Of a stretch of 64,000 nt of DNA, positions 43,953-52,972 are shown piece by piece. How positions within the stretch are numbered: position 1 is the first letter of the stretch; each line of letters opens with the position of its first letter. Below the pieces are notes generated by a model, which was given only the letters and a program-made list of their open reading frames with translations, did no database searches and was not told the origin of the DNA. The stretch comes from Alentia gelatinosa (lineage: Eukaryota > Annelida > Polychaeta > Phyllodocida > Polynoidae), in the NCBI GenBank assembly GCA_950022655.1, contig OX465583.1, positions 69,885,152-69,949,151 of the forward strand, read 5' to 3'. The position numbers were made by a program, and so were the translations under genes.

Positions 43953-44195
43953 CTCCGATACACGAAGTCGAGCAGCTTCTGCAACGTCCCCACTCCAGGA
44001 GCTTTGACTCGGTTAACAAACGCCCCGAAAGGAGAAGGAATCGTTGGGCGCCACTGTTCTTACGTTGCTGACGGTGGCCTTAGGTACACGAAGTCGAGAA
44101 ACGTCCACAACGTCCCTACCCCAGGAGCTTTGACTCGGTTAACAAATGCCCCGAAAGGAGAAGGAATCGTCGAGCGCCATCTTTCTCCGTTACCC
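43953..44195. repeat. Two-copy 126-bp repeat inside the retroelement
   Basis: TACACGAAGTCGAG, CAGGAGCTTTGACTCGGTTA and CGCCCCGAAAGGAGAAGGAA-type words recur at about 126-bp spacing, just upstream (in element sense) of the accessory gene. Confidence 0.85.
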
Positions 44196-44880
44196 AGGTT
44201 CTCCAATCTCTTTTACTCTACTGTCTTGGACTATTTATTACAACAGCCTTTTGTCTTTTTGACAACACAACAAATCACCCCATGGATTATTCCATTTGGT
44301 ATTGTTCATAGGATTATTGACTTTCAGATCAGTAACCTCGCAATTTACTAGAAAGAGGAAGACCCAAAAAGACTGAAATACCAGCGTCGTGTAATAACAT
44401 CACGAGAATCGTCTACCCATTAGACGTTCTGAAACTATTGTTTTCATTGCCATGAAAAGTTGTCATTGTTTCTTTTTTTATAGAGTACTCCTCAAAGTCT
44501 TTGAAGAAGTTCCCAGTGTCCTTGTTAGGAAAAGTACAGCACAATTAAATCACATCTATAACACAGTATGTCCACATGAACTTGAAGAGGTTCATATATT
44601 TCCTTCAGTCAGACGGTGAAATCTGTCCTAGTTCCACCTTGCCTGACCGATCACATGAGGCGTCACCATAGTCCGTTGCGAGAGGATCGCCCGGTTCTTA
44701 CTTTGAGGTCATCACACATTATTAGTCTGTGGGTATGTCCAGCACCAAGATTCACAGATTACACAGAGTATCAAGGTCATTGTGTTAGAATAAGTACCCA
44801 GTGTCATAATCGTTCAATTTGTTCAATTAATTTTTACCTAGTAATGATTACATTATCCTTTTTATTTTGACAGCGAGTTT
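44196..44880 (-). other. Retroelement spacer, no gene recognised
   Basis: AT-rich sequence between two tandem arrays. Open frames on either strand show no domain. Confidence 0.45.
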
Positions 44881-44886
44881 TGACAA

Positions 44887-45055
44887 CGAGAGTAAGGTTA
44901 TCACTCGTGGGCCTTTTTATTTTGTTTACGAGAGTAAGGTTATCACTCGTGGGCCTTTTTATTTTGTTTACGAGAGTAAGGTTATTACTCGTGGGCCTTT
45001 TTATTTTGAAACGAGAGTAAGGTTATCACTCGTGGGCCTTTTTATTTTGTCTTCT
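44887..45055. repeat. 42-bp tandem array inside the retroelement, four copies
   Basis: The unit is CGAGAGTAAGGTTATCACTC plus GTGGGCCTTTTTATTTTGTT, with starts at 44887, 44929, 44971 and 45012. Confidence 0.93.
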
Positions 45056-45459
45056 ACCCTAGCTTAAACTCAATACCAGACTGGTTATTCTCCAAATCAA
45101 GGGTTTCGTGCCCTTTTTAGAGAAGTTCAAGGTTGGTGCATACATGTAGCAGTAACAAGGAACCTCTGGTTATGGAGAGTGCTAGCAAGTCAATATGTCG
45201 GCCGAATGATGTTGGGCGTGTGGTAATCATCACGAAACCCTAAGCGTTATATAGTCAATTAAGAATAAAAATAGAAATAAAAAAACAACTTTTTGCAATG
45301 GTATGAATCCGAGAACATCACGACTCGTCTTCTGTCAACCCCATGACAGTTGTACCACAAGTTGTACCACCAGTTGTATCACCAGTTGTATCAGAGTCTG
45401 TGTCTATTGTGTGGACCGAAGGGAGGAATGGTTTTAATCGTGTCGTCCGTGTTTTTCAC

Positions 45460-45712
45460 ACACCCCGTCCGAGCGTGGTTCCGTCAGATACCCTCGTTTT
45501 CACACACTCCGTCTGAGCATGGTTCCGTCAGATACCCTCGTTTTCACATACTCCGTCCGAGCATGGTTCCGTCAGATACCCTCGTTTTCACACACTCCGT
45601 CCGAGCATGGTTCCGTCAGATACCCTCGTTTTCACATACTCCGTCCGAGCATGGTTCCGTCAGATACCCTCGTTTTCACACACTCTGTCCGAGCATGGTT
45701 CCGTCAGATGCA
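45460..45712. repeat. 44-bp tandem array inside the retroelement, six copies
   Basis: The unit is GAGCATGGTTCCGTCAGATA plus CCCTCGTTTTCACACACTCC, with starts at 45471, 45515 and 45559. It lies shortly after the env stop codon. Confidence 0.93.
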
Positions 45713-45858
45713 GTTTAGTTCAGCACCTCAAAGTAGAACACCAAGGGTGTGAAAAACAGTCATTTTAGTCTTTGCACAAGACATCAGGACAGTAGTCAGG
45801 AAGGATCGCAGAAATAGGTGTTAATTTTGAGGTTTTTGATCATGCCTTCATTCCCTTT

Positions 45859-47668
45859 TTATCTCGACGGGCTAGGACTGCGGGAACGACTAATTACGTC
45901 ATCCTCATTTCCCTCGTCTGGCACGTCCACCTGAATCATAGCCTCACAGGTTCGAGCACTGTACCTCACCTCAGGAAGAACTTTTTCCCTCTCTATACCA
46001 TAACATTTTTTATTCTTACAGCACAGTAAAAACCCTTGCTTCTTAATCTTTTCTCTAATCTTATAACCTCTTTTTGTAAGATACAGAAATACTACAAATC
46101 CCACTATTATTGATAGGGCTACTATAAGCCAAAACCACCAGGCTCTACTTGCTACGTTAGCCTGTATAGTTTTTATTCTCGATACTATTCTGCTGCGAGG
46201 GGGGGCTTCAAGGGCATTGAAGGAGGGAAAATTTAGCTCAGATATGCCGCTAGTCTGCCAAACTTTATGTATTCTTATTGGGTACCGGGAAAAATTCAAC
46301 CAGGACAAGTCCATGGGCTGTGGAGGTGGGACGGTTATGTTGTGGGAAAAACGAGTAAGGGGCAGGCCTCGAAGATTCCAGAAATCGGTGTCAAGTCCGC
46401 ATCGCTGGCCTACTTGGATAACATAACTCCCGGCAGTTAATTTTCCAGTAACTGGGCTTTCGTGAGGACATGCATAGTGGTAAGTTGTGTCTTCTGTTTC
46501 TACAATGTATCTATTTAGGGGAGTTGAGACTACTCTAGATGGTGGCGGTCGCCCAGTGTAGAGTGTTACCGGACACTTGGCCTGTTGTTCCGCGTCTCCA
46601 TTTATCAACCCATGTAAACACGGTTGTTGCCGTCTATCATACTTCACCCCGGATTTACATGCTCGCGGGTCTGGACCATAACATTCATACGGGAAATACA
46701 GATCTTCAGTTGTCAAATCTAGAACAAACGGTTGTGGCTGGTGGATTTTTATACATTTCTTCCCTTCACACACTGCCATGGTGTTTAAAGTGTATAAACG
46801 CTGCTCGTGGGACCCGAATAAAGGTGCCCGCAGGACACAAATGGCCTGAGAGTCGACAACCATTATCTTTTCCACCCGGACATAAGCATAATAAGCCAGG
46901 GTATTAACTTGCAGGCCATTATCTTTTGAAGAGAGTATTTTCTCCATTAATGGCACAGGCACCACCTGATCAGAAACAACTCGCGCCTCGCAGGCAACTC
47001 GCACGCTAGAGGCCTTGGCTACCGCTGCTTCGTAACTAGTTAGATGTTCATCAATTAAATCCATCACAACTGTGAATCCTAGCACTACCCCGTTATATTC
47101 AACAATAGGTTCCATATGGCTCAGGCGTATTATACTTCCCTCTTGCGCGTCTTGCCGCCTTATTATCGAGTTTACAGTATGGGCTAACTTCTCTTCCTGC
47201 ACTCCCAAAAGGTTTACTTTGGCCACTAGTCCTATTTGTGTATCTACTACACCCTCAATTTCCTCCGCCAACGCCAAATCCGCCGCCTGCAGGGCTTCAA
47301 TATCGGCCTCAGTGGCTGTCCCAAATAAGAATGAAGAAATCTCGCCAACTATATTTAAAAGTCCCCTTTTTCGTCGACTGACATGCCTTATCCGCGTCCG
47401 GATGACGGCAAGTCTTCTCAACAAATTCTCGGTGAAAGCCAGTGCATCTGTGTTAGGGTGGTAATGGTTATACCGGTCCTGTTTCTCTCGTATGCGATGT
47501 TCTAGGCTGTCACACATTTGTAGCCATTTCACATCCAGTGAATGGTCAGCCGATAGGTATACATATACCTGAGAATAAGAGCTTATCTCTCTCACCTCCT
47601 CTTCGTGAGATATAATCGCCCCAGTTTCTATTTTGGCTATTTCCTGTCCGCTGGATAGCGCCAGGCAC
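45859..47668 (-). CDS. env: Envelope-like glycoprotein (env) of the retroelement
   Basis: Predicted class of membrane-fusion envelope, like the F-type Env of gypsy errantiviruses and baculoviruses. The frame is open from the splice acceptor at 47668 to the stop at 45859 (about 600 codons) with no break. A furin-type RRKR is followed at once by a Gly-rich hydrophobic fusion-peptide-like stretch beginning GLLNIVGEISSFLFG. Only about 100 residues precede the cleavage site, so the attachment subunit is short, as in F-like proteins. A C-terminal anchor (WWFWLIVALSIIVGFVVFLY) and a basic, Cys-containing tail (LLCCKNKKC) follow. No ATG opens the frame; the first good candidate start would come from a leader exon by splicing. 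No obvious signal peptide lies in this exon, so that also may come from upstream or be missing. Confidence 0.88.
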
Positions 47669-47696
47669 CTGAAATAAGATGAGGACTCAGTTAGTA
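47668..47696 (-). promoter_or_regulatory. Splice branch point and acceptor for env mRNA
   Basis: On the minus strand TACTAAC (47690-47696) matches the ideal branch sequence. It is followed by a pyrimidine-rich stretch and TTTCAG|G with the exon starting at 47668. The branch motif overlaps the pol stop codon, so pol ends exactly where env splicing signals begin. Confidence 0.7.
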
Positions 47697-48350
47697 CAGA
47701 GTCTCACCGTTTCCAGCCAGGAATTCCAATCAATTTCAAAGGAATTAGGACACCCCATGCTCCTACTTGAGTAAGTGTTAACAGCAGCTGCTGCTGGTGT
47801 AAGGACTGTGGACAGATGGGGATTTGGGATTACGGGAACGGGGTTAGCTTCAGCAGGCGGAAGCTTTGATTCCTTACTCGTTGGGGCAGGCACTGGATCT
47901 ACCTCCTCATACGACTTTGCTTCAGGAATGACACGAGCATTCCGTTGATTAACTCGAACGACGCGTCCCGTTTCGAGTTCCTCTACGCGGAAGCCTCCTT
48001 CATGATTGGAGATCACCCGGTAGCCGGGCTGCCATTTAGGCTGCCCCTTCCGGGGAAAGAGGGCGCGCACCGTGACAAAGGCCCCAACGGGTAGGCGTTT
48101 AGCCCGGCCCGGCTCTTTTGTCTTATAGGCGGCTCTCGTTTCCAGGCGGAATTCATGCAATAGGCTCTGTGCTAGCCGTATTGCCTGTAACCTTTCACCC
48201 TCCTCAGGGTTACCTGTAGAAGTTCGGGGCAGGCGCGCTTTCCTGCCATACACTGATTGGTACGGACTGATGCCGGCGGGACCAGCCGTAATTCTATACG
48301 CATATAGCGCCTCGGACAGGTACCTTGTCCATTTTTCGCGGGTCTCCCCC
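47687..48350 (-). pseudogene. pol: Pol C-terminal part (integrase end), displaced by a one-base frameshift
   Basis: This frame continues the integrase after the break at 48346-48350. It contains the region after the catalytic core and a C-terminal DNA-binding-like domain with FVTVRALFPRKGQPKWQPGY and RVVRVNQRNARVI, then a Pro-rich tail to the stop at 47687. In an intact element it would belong to the same polyprotein as the upstream pol frame. The disruption coincides with a run of five C on the plus strand, so a one-base length change there (or a sequencing error) explains it. Confidence 0.85.
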
Positions 48351-51005
48351 TGTCAGTTTCAAAAGCAACCTCTGGATTGTTCCATTGAATCGCTCTACCA
48401 TCCCATTGGACTGGGGATGATACTGCGAAGTCTTACGGTGTTGGACACCATTATTCCTCATCCATTCCTCAAAATGGGTCTCCGTGAATTCCCCTCCATT
48501 ATCAGTCACTACGACTGCAGGGAGTCCATATCTAGCTACCACCTCACGTGACAAGGCTTCCCACACGGTAGTAGATTTCTTTGATGCTATTGGTATTGCT
48601 TCTACCCAGCCAGTAAGATGATCAATACATGTTAACAGGTACTGTCGACCTCGTTGATCTCTAGGGAAGGGTCCCACCAGGTCCATTCCCCATGTGTGGA
48701 AAGAACACGGGGGCGTAGGCATCTGTCCCCTTGGGGCAGCAGCATTTGCCGGTGTGAGGGTGTTACATAACACACAGCTACTTATATACTCCCTAATAGT
48801 TTTCCGCATTCCGGGCCAAAGGTAATTTTCCTGTACCCTCTTTAAGGTCTTTTCTGGCGCCGAATGCCCTATTTCCCCGTGACAACGGTCAATCACCGCC
48901 TTCCTATACTGTTGGGGTAGCATCAACCGGGGATAGATACCCCCGTTTTTGAATGGTTCTGCTAGGCTGTACAGAATTCCCTGATATACCACATATCGGG
49001 TTTCGTCTGTCCCCTGTTCAGCCTCAATGAACCCATCTTGGAACTGTTCTTTCTGGAGCTTCCTCAAAGCCAGAGGATCAATGCTGTCAGTGTTCCAGAC
49101 ATCCGGGGTTTCTGACGCCCAGATCTCCTCCCCGCCTTGGTCATTACCTGGGGCTACACTTGCTATTCTTGACAGCATGTCTGCTCGGACATTTAGCTTT
49201 CCCTTGTGATACATAATTGGGGCGGCATACTCAGATATCTGGATTGACCACCTTTGGAGCTTGGTATTCCTGATTTCTGATTGGAAAAGGCACCTTAAGG
49301 GCTTATGATCCGTGTGGATTTCAAAGCGGGCACCCCCTCCCAGGTACGGGTGTAACTTCTTAAGGGCATACACAATGGCATAGGCTTCTTTTTCTATGAT
49401 AGGCCACAATCGCTGCCTTTCAGACAATTTGTGCGAGACATAATGTATGACCTGTTCTATCCCTTTATCATCTTTTTGGACAAGGATAGCACCAATGCAT
49501 TGATCAGACGCATCGGTGTATAAGATGTAGGGCTTGTTGACGTCGGGGTGTGCTAAGACTGGTGCTTTGGTCAAAGCAGCCTTCAGCTGGTCGAAGGATT
49601 TTTGATGTTCTTCACCCCATATGAACTCGTTCTTTGGTTTCGTCAACTCCGTCAGTGGCACCGCCAGGGTCGCGAATCCCGGAATGCACTGACGATAGTA
49701 TCCGGCCATACCAAGGAAACTTCGTACTGCCGTTCTATCTTTTGGCGGTTCCATATCCCGTATGGCCTCTATTTTTGATTCATGGGGGCGTATGCCCTCA
49801 GCATCAACCACATACCCGAGCAATTCTATTTGGGTCTTGTAGAAGCTACACTTCGATGGTTTTACCTGCAGACCTGCCTCTCTCAACCTGTCAAGGACCT
49901 TTCTCAGATGTTCTACATGTTCTTTCTCGTTCTTGCTATAGATGACAATGTCATCTATGAATACCATGCAGCAGCGCCCGATGAGGCCGGACAACACTTT
50001 AGTCATGGCTCGTTGGAACTGAGCCGGGGCGTTCTTTAAACCAAACGCCATTCTGGTGAACTCAAAAAGTCCGAGATGACAGGTAAAAGCCGTCTTCTCA
50101 ATAGAGGCAGGGTCCATAGGCATCTGCCAGTACCCGGACTTAAGGTCTAGGGTGGAGAAAACCGTGGCCCCCTCTAGTGTGTCAAAGATATCTTGAATGT
50201 AAGGCAGCGGATAGGCATCACCTTTTGTCATTGCATTTATTTTACGGTAGTCTACGCAAAACCGAGTACCGCCGTCCTTTTTCGGGACCAGGGTGATGGG
50301 AGACGCCCAGGGGGACGTCCTCGGTCTTATCACCCCGTCAGCTAGCATTTCTTGTACGCATTGTTCTACCTTTTCTCTTTTGTCCAATGGCATTCTATAG
50401 GGGTTCTGATGAATAGGGCCGCTGTCACCCGTGTCAACCACTGCTGGCGGCAGTGATCGAGCAACTCGGACCAGCTTCTCTTTTTCACTGAACACATCCC
50501 GATACCTCGTTAAGACGTCATTAACGAGGGAACTGCTCGACATTGGAACTTGGGATACTGACATCACAGGACCACAATACTGTGATGGATTAGTTACAAG
50601 TGGATATACTTTCTCTCCTAATCTCATTACATTTTGTACAAAATCGATTACACATGCCCGGCGGCACAGATTGGACCCGATCAACAAATCAACTCCCCCT
50701 GCGTTATCGCACACTAAAACTTCTGTTGGGAATCCCCCTATATTGACGGTACAGGTACCCTTTACAGTCAGGGTGTGTCCGGTTATACTCCGCACCATTG
50801 GCGGTTCTTTTAAGGGAATAAACTGTGGTAAGCGAGTATACAGTTGAGCGGTTATAAGAGTATGTGTACTACCAGTGTCTATCAGGGCTGTCACCTGTAT
50901 TCCTTCTACATCGAGTCGTACCCTAGGTCGTACGGCTCCCTCTGCGCCACAACAGCGCCCATCCCCTGGCCAAGGGGTGAGGACTGAGGGCTTAACTAGT
51001 TTCCC
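48294..51005 (-). CDS. pol: Pol polyprotein: protease, reverse transcriptase, RNase H, integrase (truncated by frameshift)
   Basis: Open in the -1 frame from the slip site at 50999-51005 to a stop at 48294. Numbering from codon 50894, the retropepsin motif LIDTGS is at residues 5-10. RT motifs include CVDYRKINAMT near 213, FSTLDLKSGYWQ near 246 and the catalytic FIDD at 312-315. RNase H YTDAS is near 459 and an integrase H2C2 zinc finger lies near 640-690. Catalytic acidic residues are in WGMDLVG, TDNGGE and MVERFN. The polymerase copies the element's RNA and the integrase inserts it. The frame runs into an early stop after the integrase core because of a one-base change at 48346-48350. No ATG lies at its start, which fits expression as a Gag-Pol fusion. 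Confidence 0.95.
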   Translation of the reverse strand, partial: GKLVKPSVLTPWPGDGRCCGAEGAVRPRVRLDVEGIQVTALIDTGSTHTLITAQLYTRLPQFIPLKEPPMVRSITGHTLTVKGTCTVNIGGFPTEVLVCDNAGGVDLLIGSNLCRRACVIDFVQNVMRLGEKVYPLVTNPSQYCGPVMSVSQVPMSSSSLVNDVLTRYRDVFSEKEKLVRVARSLPPAVVDTGDSGPIHQNPYRMPLDKREKVEQCVQEMLADGVIRPRTSPWASPITLVPKKDGGTRFCVDYRKINAMTKGDAYPLPYIQDIFDTLEGATVFSTLDLKSGYWQMPMDPASIEKTAFTCHLGLFEFTRMAFGLKNAPAQFQRAMTKVLSGLIGRCCMVFIDDIVIYSKNEKEHVEHLRKVLDRLREAGLQVKPSKCSFYKTQIELLGYVVDAEGIRPHESKIEAIRDMEPPKDRTAVRSFLGMAGYYRQCIPGFATLAVPLTELTKPKNEFIWGEEHQKSFDQLKAALTKAPVLAHPDVNKPYILYTDASDQCIGAILVQKDDKGIEQVIHYVSHKLSERQRLWPIIEKEAYAIVYALKKLHPYLGGGARFEIHTDHKPLRCLFQSEIRNTKLQRWSIQISEYAAPIMYHKGKLNVRADMLSRIASVAPGNDQGGEEIWASETPDVWNTDSIDPLALRKLQKEQFQDGFIEAEQGTDETRYVVYQGILYSLAEPFKNGGIYPRLMLPQQYRKAVIDRCHGEIGHSAPEKTLKRVQENYLWPGMRKTIREYISSCVLCNTLTPANAAAPRGQMPTPPCSFHTWGMDLVGPFPRDQRGRQYLLTCIDHLTGWVEAIPIASKKSTTVWEALSREVVARYGLPAVVVTDNGGEFTETHFEEWMRNNGVQHRKTSQYHPQSNGMVERFNGTIQRLLLKLTGGDPRKMDKVPVRGAICV
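48346..48350 (-). other. One-base frameshift in a homopolymer (C5 on plus strand)
   Basis: Upstream and downstream pol frames meet best here. The family-typical residues after the catalytic core resume in another frame directly after the run of five C. Confidence 0.75.
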
Positions 51006-52501
51006 TGGTTGGCTGGGGTAGCCACAGGCGTAGGAAAACTACCCTTATCTTTGCAATCGTACCTCCAGTGTCGTCCCCCACAAAAGCAAGGACGAGTCGG
51101 GGGCCGAGCCCGACACCCTTCTACGACATGCCCGCTCTGGCGGCACCGCAGGCAGACATCCTCCGCCACTTCTTGCGGTCTAGACCCGTTAGAAGAGTCT
51201 TTAGGTCCCGGACCATTCTTACAATCGTTCGCGAAATGACCAAACCTGTTACAACGGAAACATTTATCTTGCGGGGTGGCTGTGCGTGGTTTCTTTTTTC
51301 TGAGACTCGCACTCACCACAGGTTCAGGTTTCTTTTGGGTACTTTGTACAGCTAATACCTGCTTCATCTTATCCCTCATCTCCTGTTGGGACCGGTTGGC
51401 AGAAGCCACTTCCTGCCTCAGTTCTTCCACCACACCCCGCAGGAGGGCGGTCTCACTCACTTCCCCTTCAAGTGAATGGACTTTCCCGGTATCCCTTGGT
51501 TTGAGATAATCTTCTCTTTGGCTATATGAGATAACCTGTTTTATGGCTACCCGGAGAGAGGTAGGTCGGCGCGCCGCAATCCTGCACGCCACGGCCCTGT
51601 CTTCCATCCCGCTAAGGAGATCCCTTATAAGTTCAGATTGATCTTGTGGCAGGCTTGCATATCCCTCATTAAAAAGAGTTTCAAAAGCGGAGACATATGC
51701 ACGGATAGACTCTCCTGATCTCTGAGCCAAATTCCTTAACTTATCTCTCTGGGCCTGCTGAAAATCTGCAGACACATATGCATGGGCCAGGGTGTTTTTT
51801 ATCATAGGCCAGGTGTTCTCAGGGTTGGCTATTAGACGCCTCAGGCTAACCCCCAAAGGATCGGAGGCGGTAAGAGTCGCTACCTTTAGGCGTATATTTT
51901 CCGGTACCTTGTCCAACTCTCTCAACCAGGTTAGAGTTTTTGCCGGGTTGTTTCCGTCACACCTACCAGTATCACGAGAATAACGACCCAAAGAATGGTT
52001 ATCAGTCACGGCCGCCAACAACTTAGTCATCTGCTCTTCATCCTGTGTTCTTCTACCCCAATTTGCCTCCTCATCTTCATCCTCATCCTCCGTATCCCCG
52101 GCTACCTCAGTGAGATACGTATACTTCGTTCTCACCTCTTCTCTATCTCTGCCGGATCCCTTTTTACTCATTTTTGCTTTTTCTGCACTACTCCCTGCAG
52201 CGCCAGAAAAATCAAAGACACCACTAGGCTTGGCTTTAGCGGACTCTGCGGTCCTTTCGCTGCTTTGCTCCTTAGCCTCGGACCGAGAAGCGGAGGTTTC
52301 CTCCTTATCCGACATTCCCAATCGTCGCTTACTTCGTTGGTGGGTGTCTGTCTGCAAACCTACATTTCGTAAAACCTTACTACATGGGGATGTGGTGGTA
52401 GTGGTAGCGGAGATGGAAGTGGTAGAAGAGATGGAAGGGGCGGAGCGGGGCAGGGGGGTGTTCTGTCTAGTGTCATATTTATGCCTTGGTGTATCAACCA
52501 T
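50996..52501 (-). CDS. gag: Gag structural protein with two CCHC zinc knuckles
   Basis: Gag assembles the particle and packages the RNA. It has 501 codons from ATG at 52501 to TAG at 50996. The N-terminal third is Ser/Thr/Lys-rich and acidic (EDEDEDEEANWG). A middle capsid-like region follows (LTWLRELDKVPENIRLKVAT...SGESIRAYVSAFETLFNEG). The C-terminal part has CFRCNRFGHFANDC and CLRCRQSGHVVEGC, both C-x2-C-x4-H-x4-C knuckles, plus a degenerate third Cys/His cluster (CFCGGRHWRYDC). The frame is intact. The stop lies directly on a frameshift heptamer, linking it to pol. Confidence 0.94.
   Translation of the reverse strand: MVDTPRHKYDTRQNTPLPRSAPSISSTTSISATTTTTSPCSKVLRNVGLQTDTHQRSKRRLGMSDKEETSASRSEAKEQSSERTAESAKAKPSGVFDFSGAAGSSAEKAKMSKKGSGRDREEVRTKYTYLTEVAGDTEDEDEDEEANWGRRTQDEEQMTKLLAAVTDNHSLGRYSRDTGRCDGNNPAKTLTWLRELDKVPENIRLKVATLTASDPLGVSLRRLIANPENTWPMIKNTLAHAYVSADFQQAQRDKLRNLAQRSGESIRAYVSAFETLFNEGYASLPQDQSELIRDLLSGMEDRAVACRIAARRPTSLRVAIKQVISYSQREDYLKPRDTGKVHSLEGEVSETALLRGVVEELRQEVASANRSQQEMRDKMKQVLAVQSTQKKPEPVVSASLRKKKPRTATPQDKCFRCNRFGHFANDCKNGPGPKDSSNGSRPQEVAEDVCLRCRQSGHVVEGCRARPPTRPCFCGGRHWRYDCKDKGSFPTPVATPANQGN
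50999..51005 (-). promoter_or_regulatory. -1 ribosomal frameshift site (slippery heptamer GGGAAAC)
   Basis: In the gag frame the heptamer reads G GGA AAC and is followed immediately by the gag TAG stop (50996-50998). X XXY YYZ with G, A and C is a canonical retroviral slip sequence. Slipping back by one base enters the pol frame, which is open through the protease. About 7 nt downstream, GCCC can pair with GGGC and encloses a CCCCT/AGGGG hairpin, a possible stimulatory structure. Confidence 0.82.
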
Positions 52502-52950
52502 TTAGGTATAGGGTCTCCCCGTTCTATTTAAAGAGGGTTTTAAAGGTACCAACTTAAGTTTTCATGCCACATTCTAAGTACAATGCCCGAACCCGTTACT
52601 ACCATGCAAACAGATGTACCTCTACTCACCAAACCAGACACAGGGTCGTCGCAGCCAGCCGCTCGAGGTTCCGAGGTTTCCATATTCTAGGCAGACAGTT
52701 GATCTTGTCGATGTCGACACTCTCCCGTGGGCAGGGCCGCGAAGAGTTGTCCCGTTCCATCGTCCCGGGTCCACCTTTCTTTACATACAACTGGGATAGA
52801 GCGCCATTTGTCAGTTCTACTCTCCCGAGCAGAACCAGAATACGAGGATATAGCAGTCAGCTCTGGATGCGTGGTAAAATGGGTATATACCAGAGATCCC
52901 CGCGGTTGCTGCCTCCTCACATGTCCATCACGTTCGTCACTTCATAATAT
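52502..52950 (-). promoter_or_regulatory. Retroelement leader with candidate env splice donor
   Basis: The untranslated leader lies between the primer site and gag. A donor-like AT|GTGAGG lies at 52921/52920, just after a short upstream ATG. Its phase is compatible with the env acceptor at 47668, suggesting a spliced env mRNA that takes its start codon from the leader, as in gypsy. An open frame at 52687-52920 has no ATG and is probably not a gene. Confidence 0.5.
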
Positions 52951-52970
52951 GAATCACGTCGGGGTCACCA
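52951..52970 (-). promoter_or_regulatory. Primer binding site complementary to tRNA-Trp
   Basis: The plus strand here reads like the 3' end of eukaryotic tRNA-Trp, ending GTCGGGGTCA plus CCA, so the element RNA would pair with that tRNA. Two bases (TT) separate it from the 5' LTR. The match extends about 18-20 nt. Confidence 0.9.
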
Positions 52971-52972
52971 TT

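Noticed and set aside
46539..46907. 122-codon plus-strand frame opposite env
   Set aside because: Shadow of the env gene on the opposite strand.
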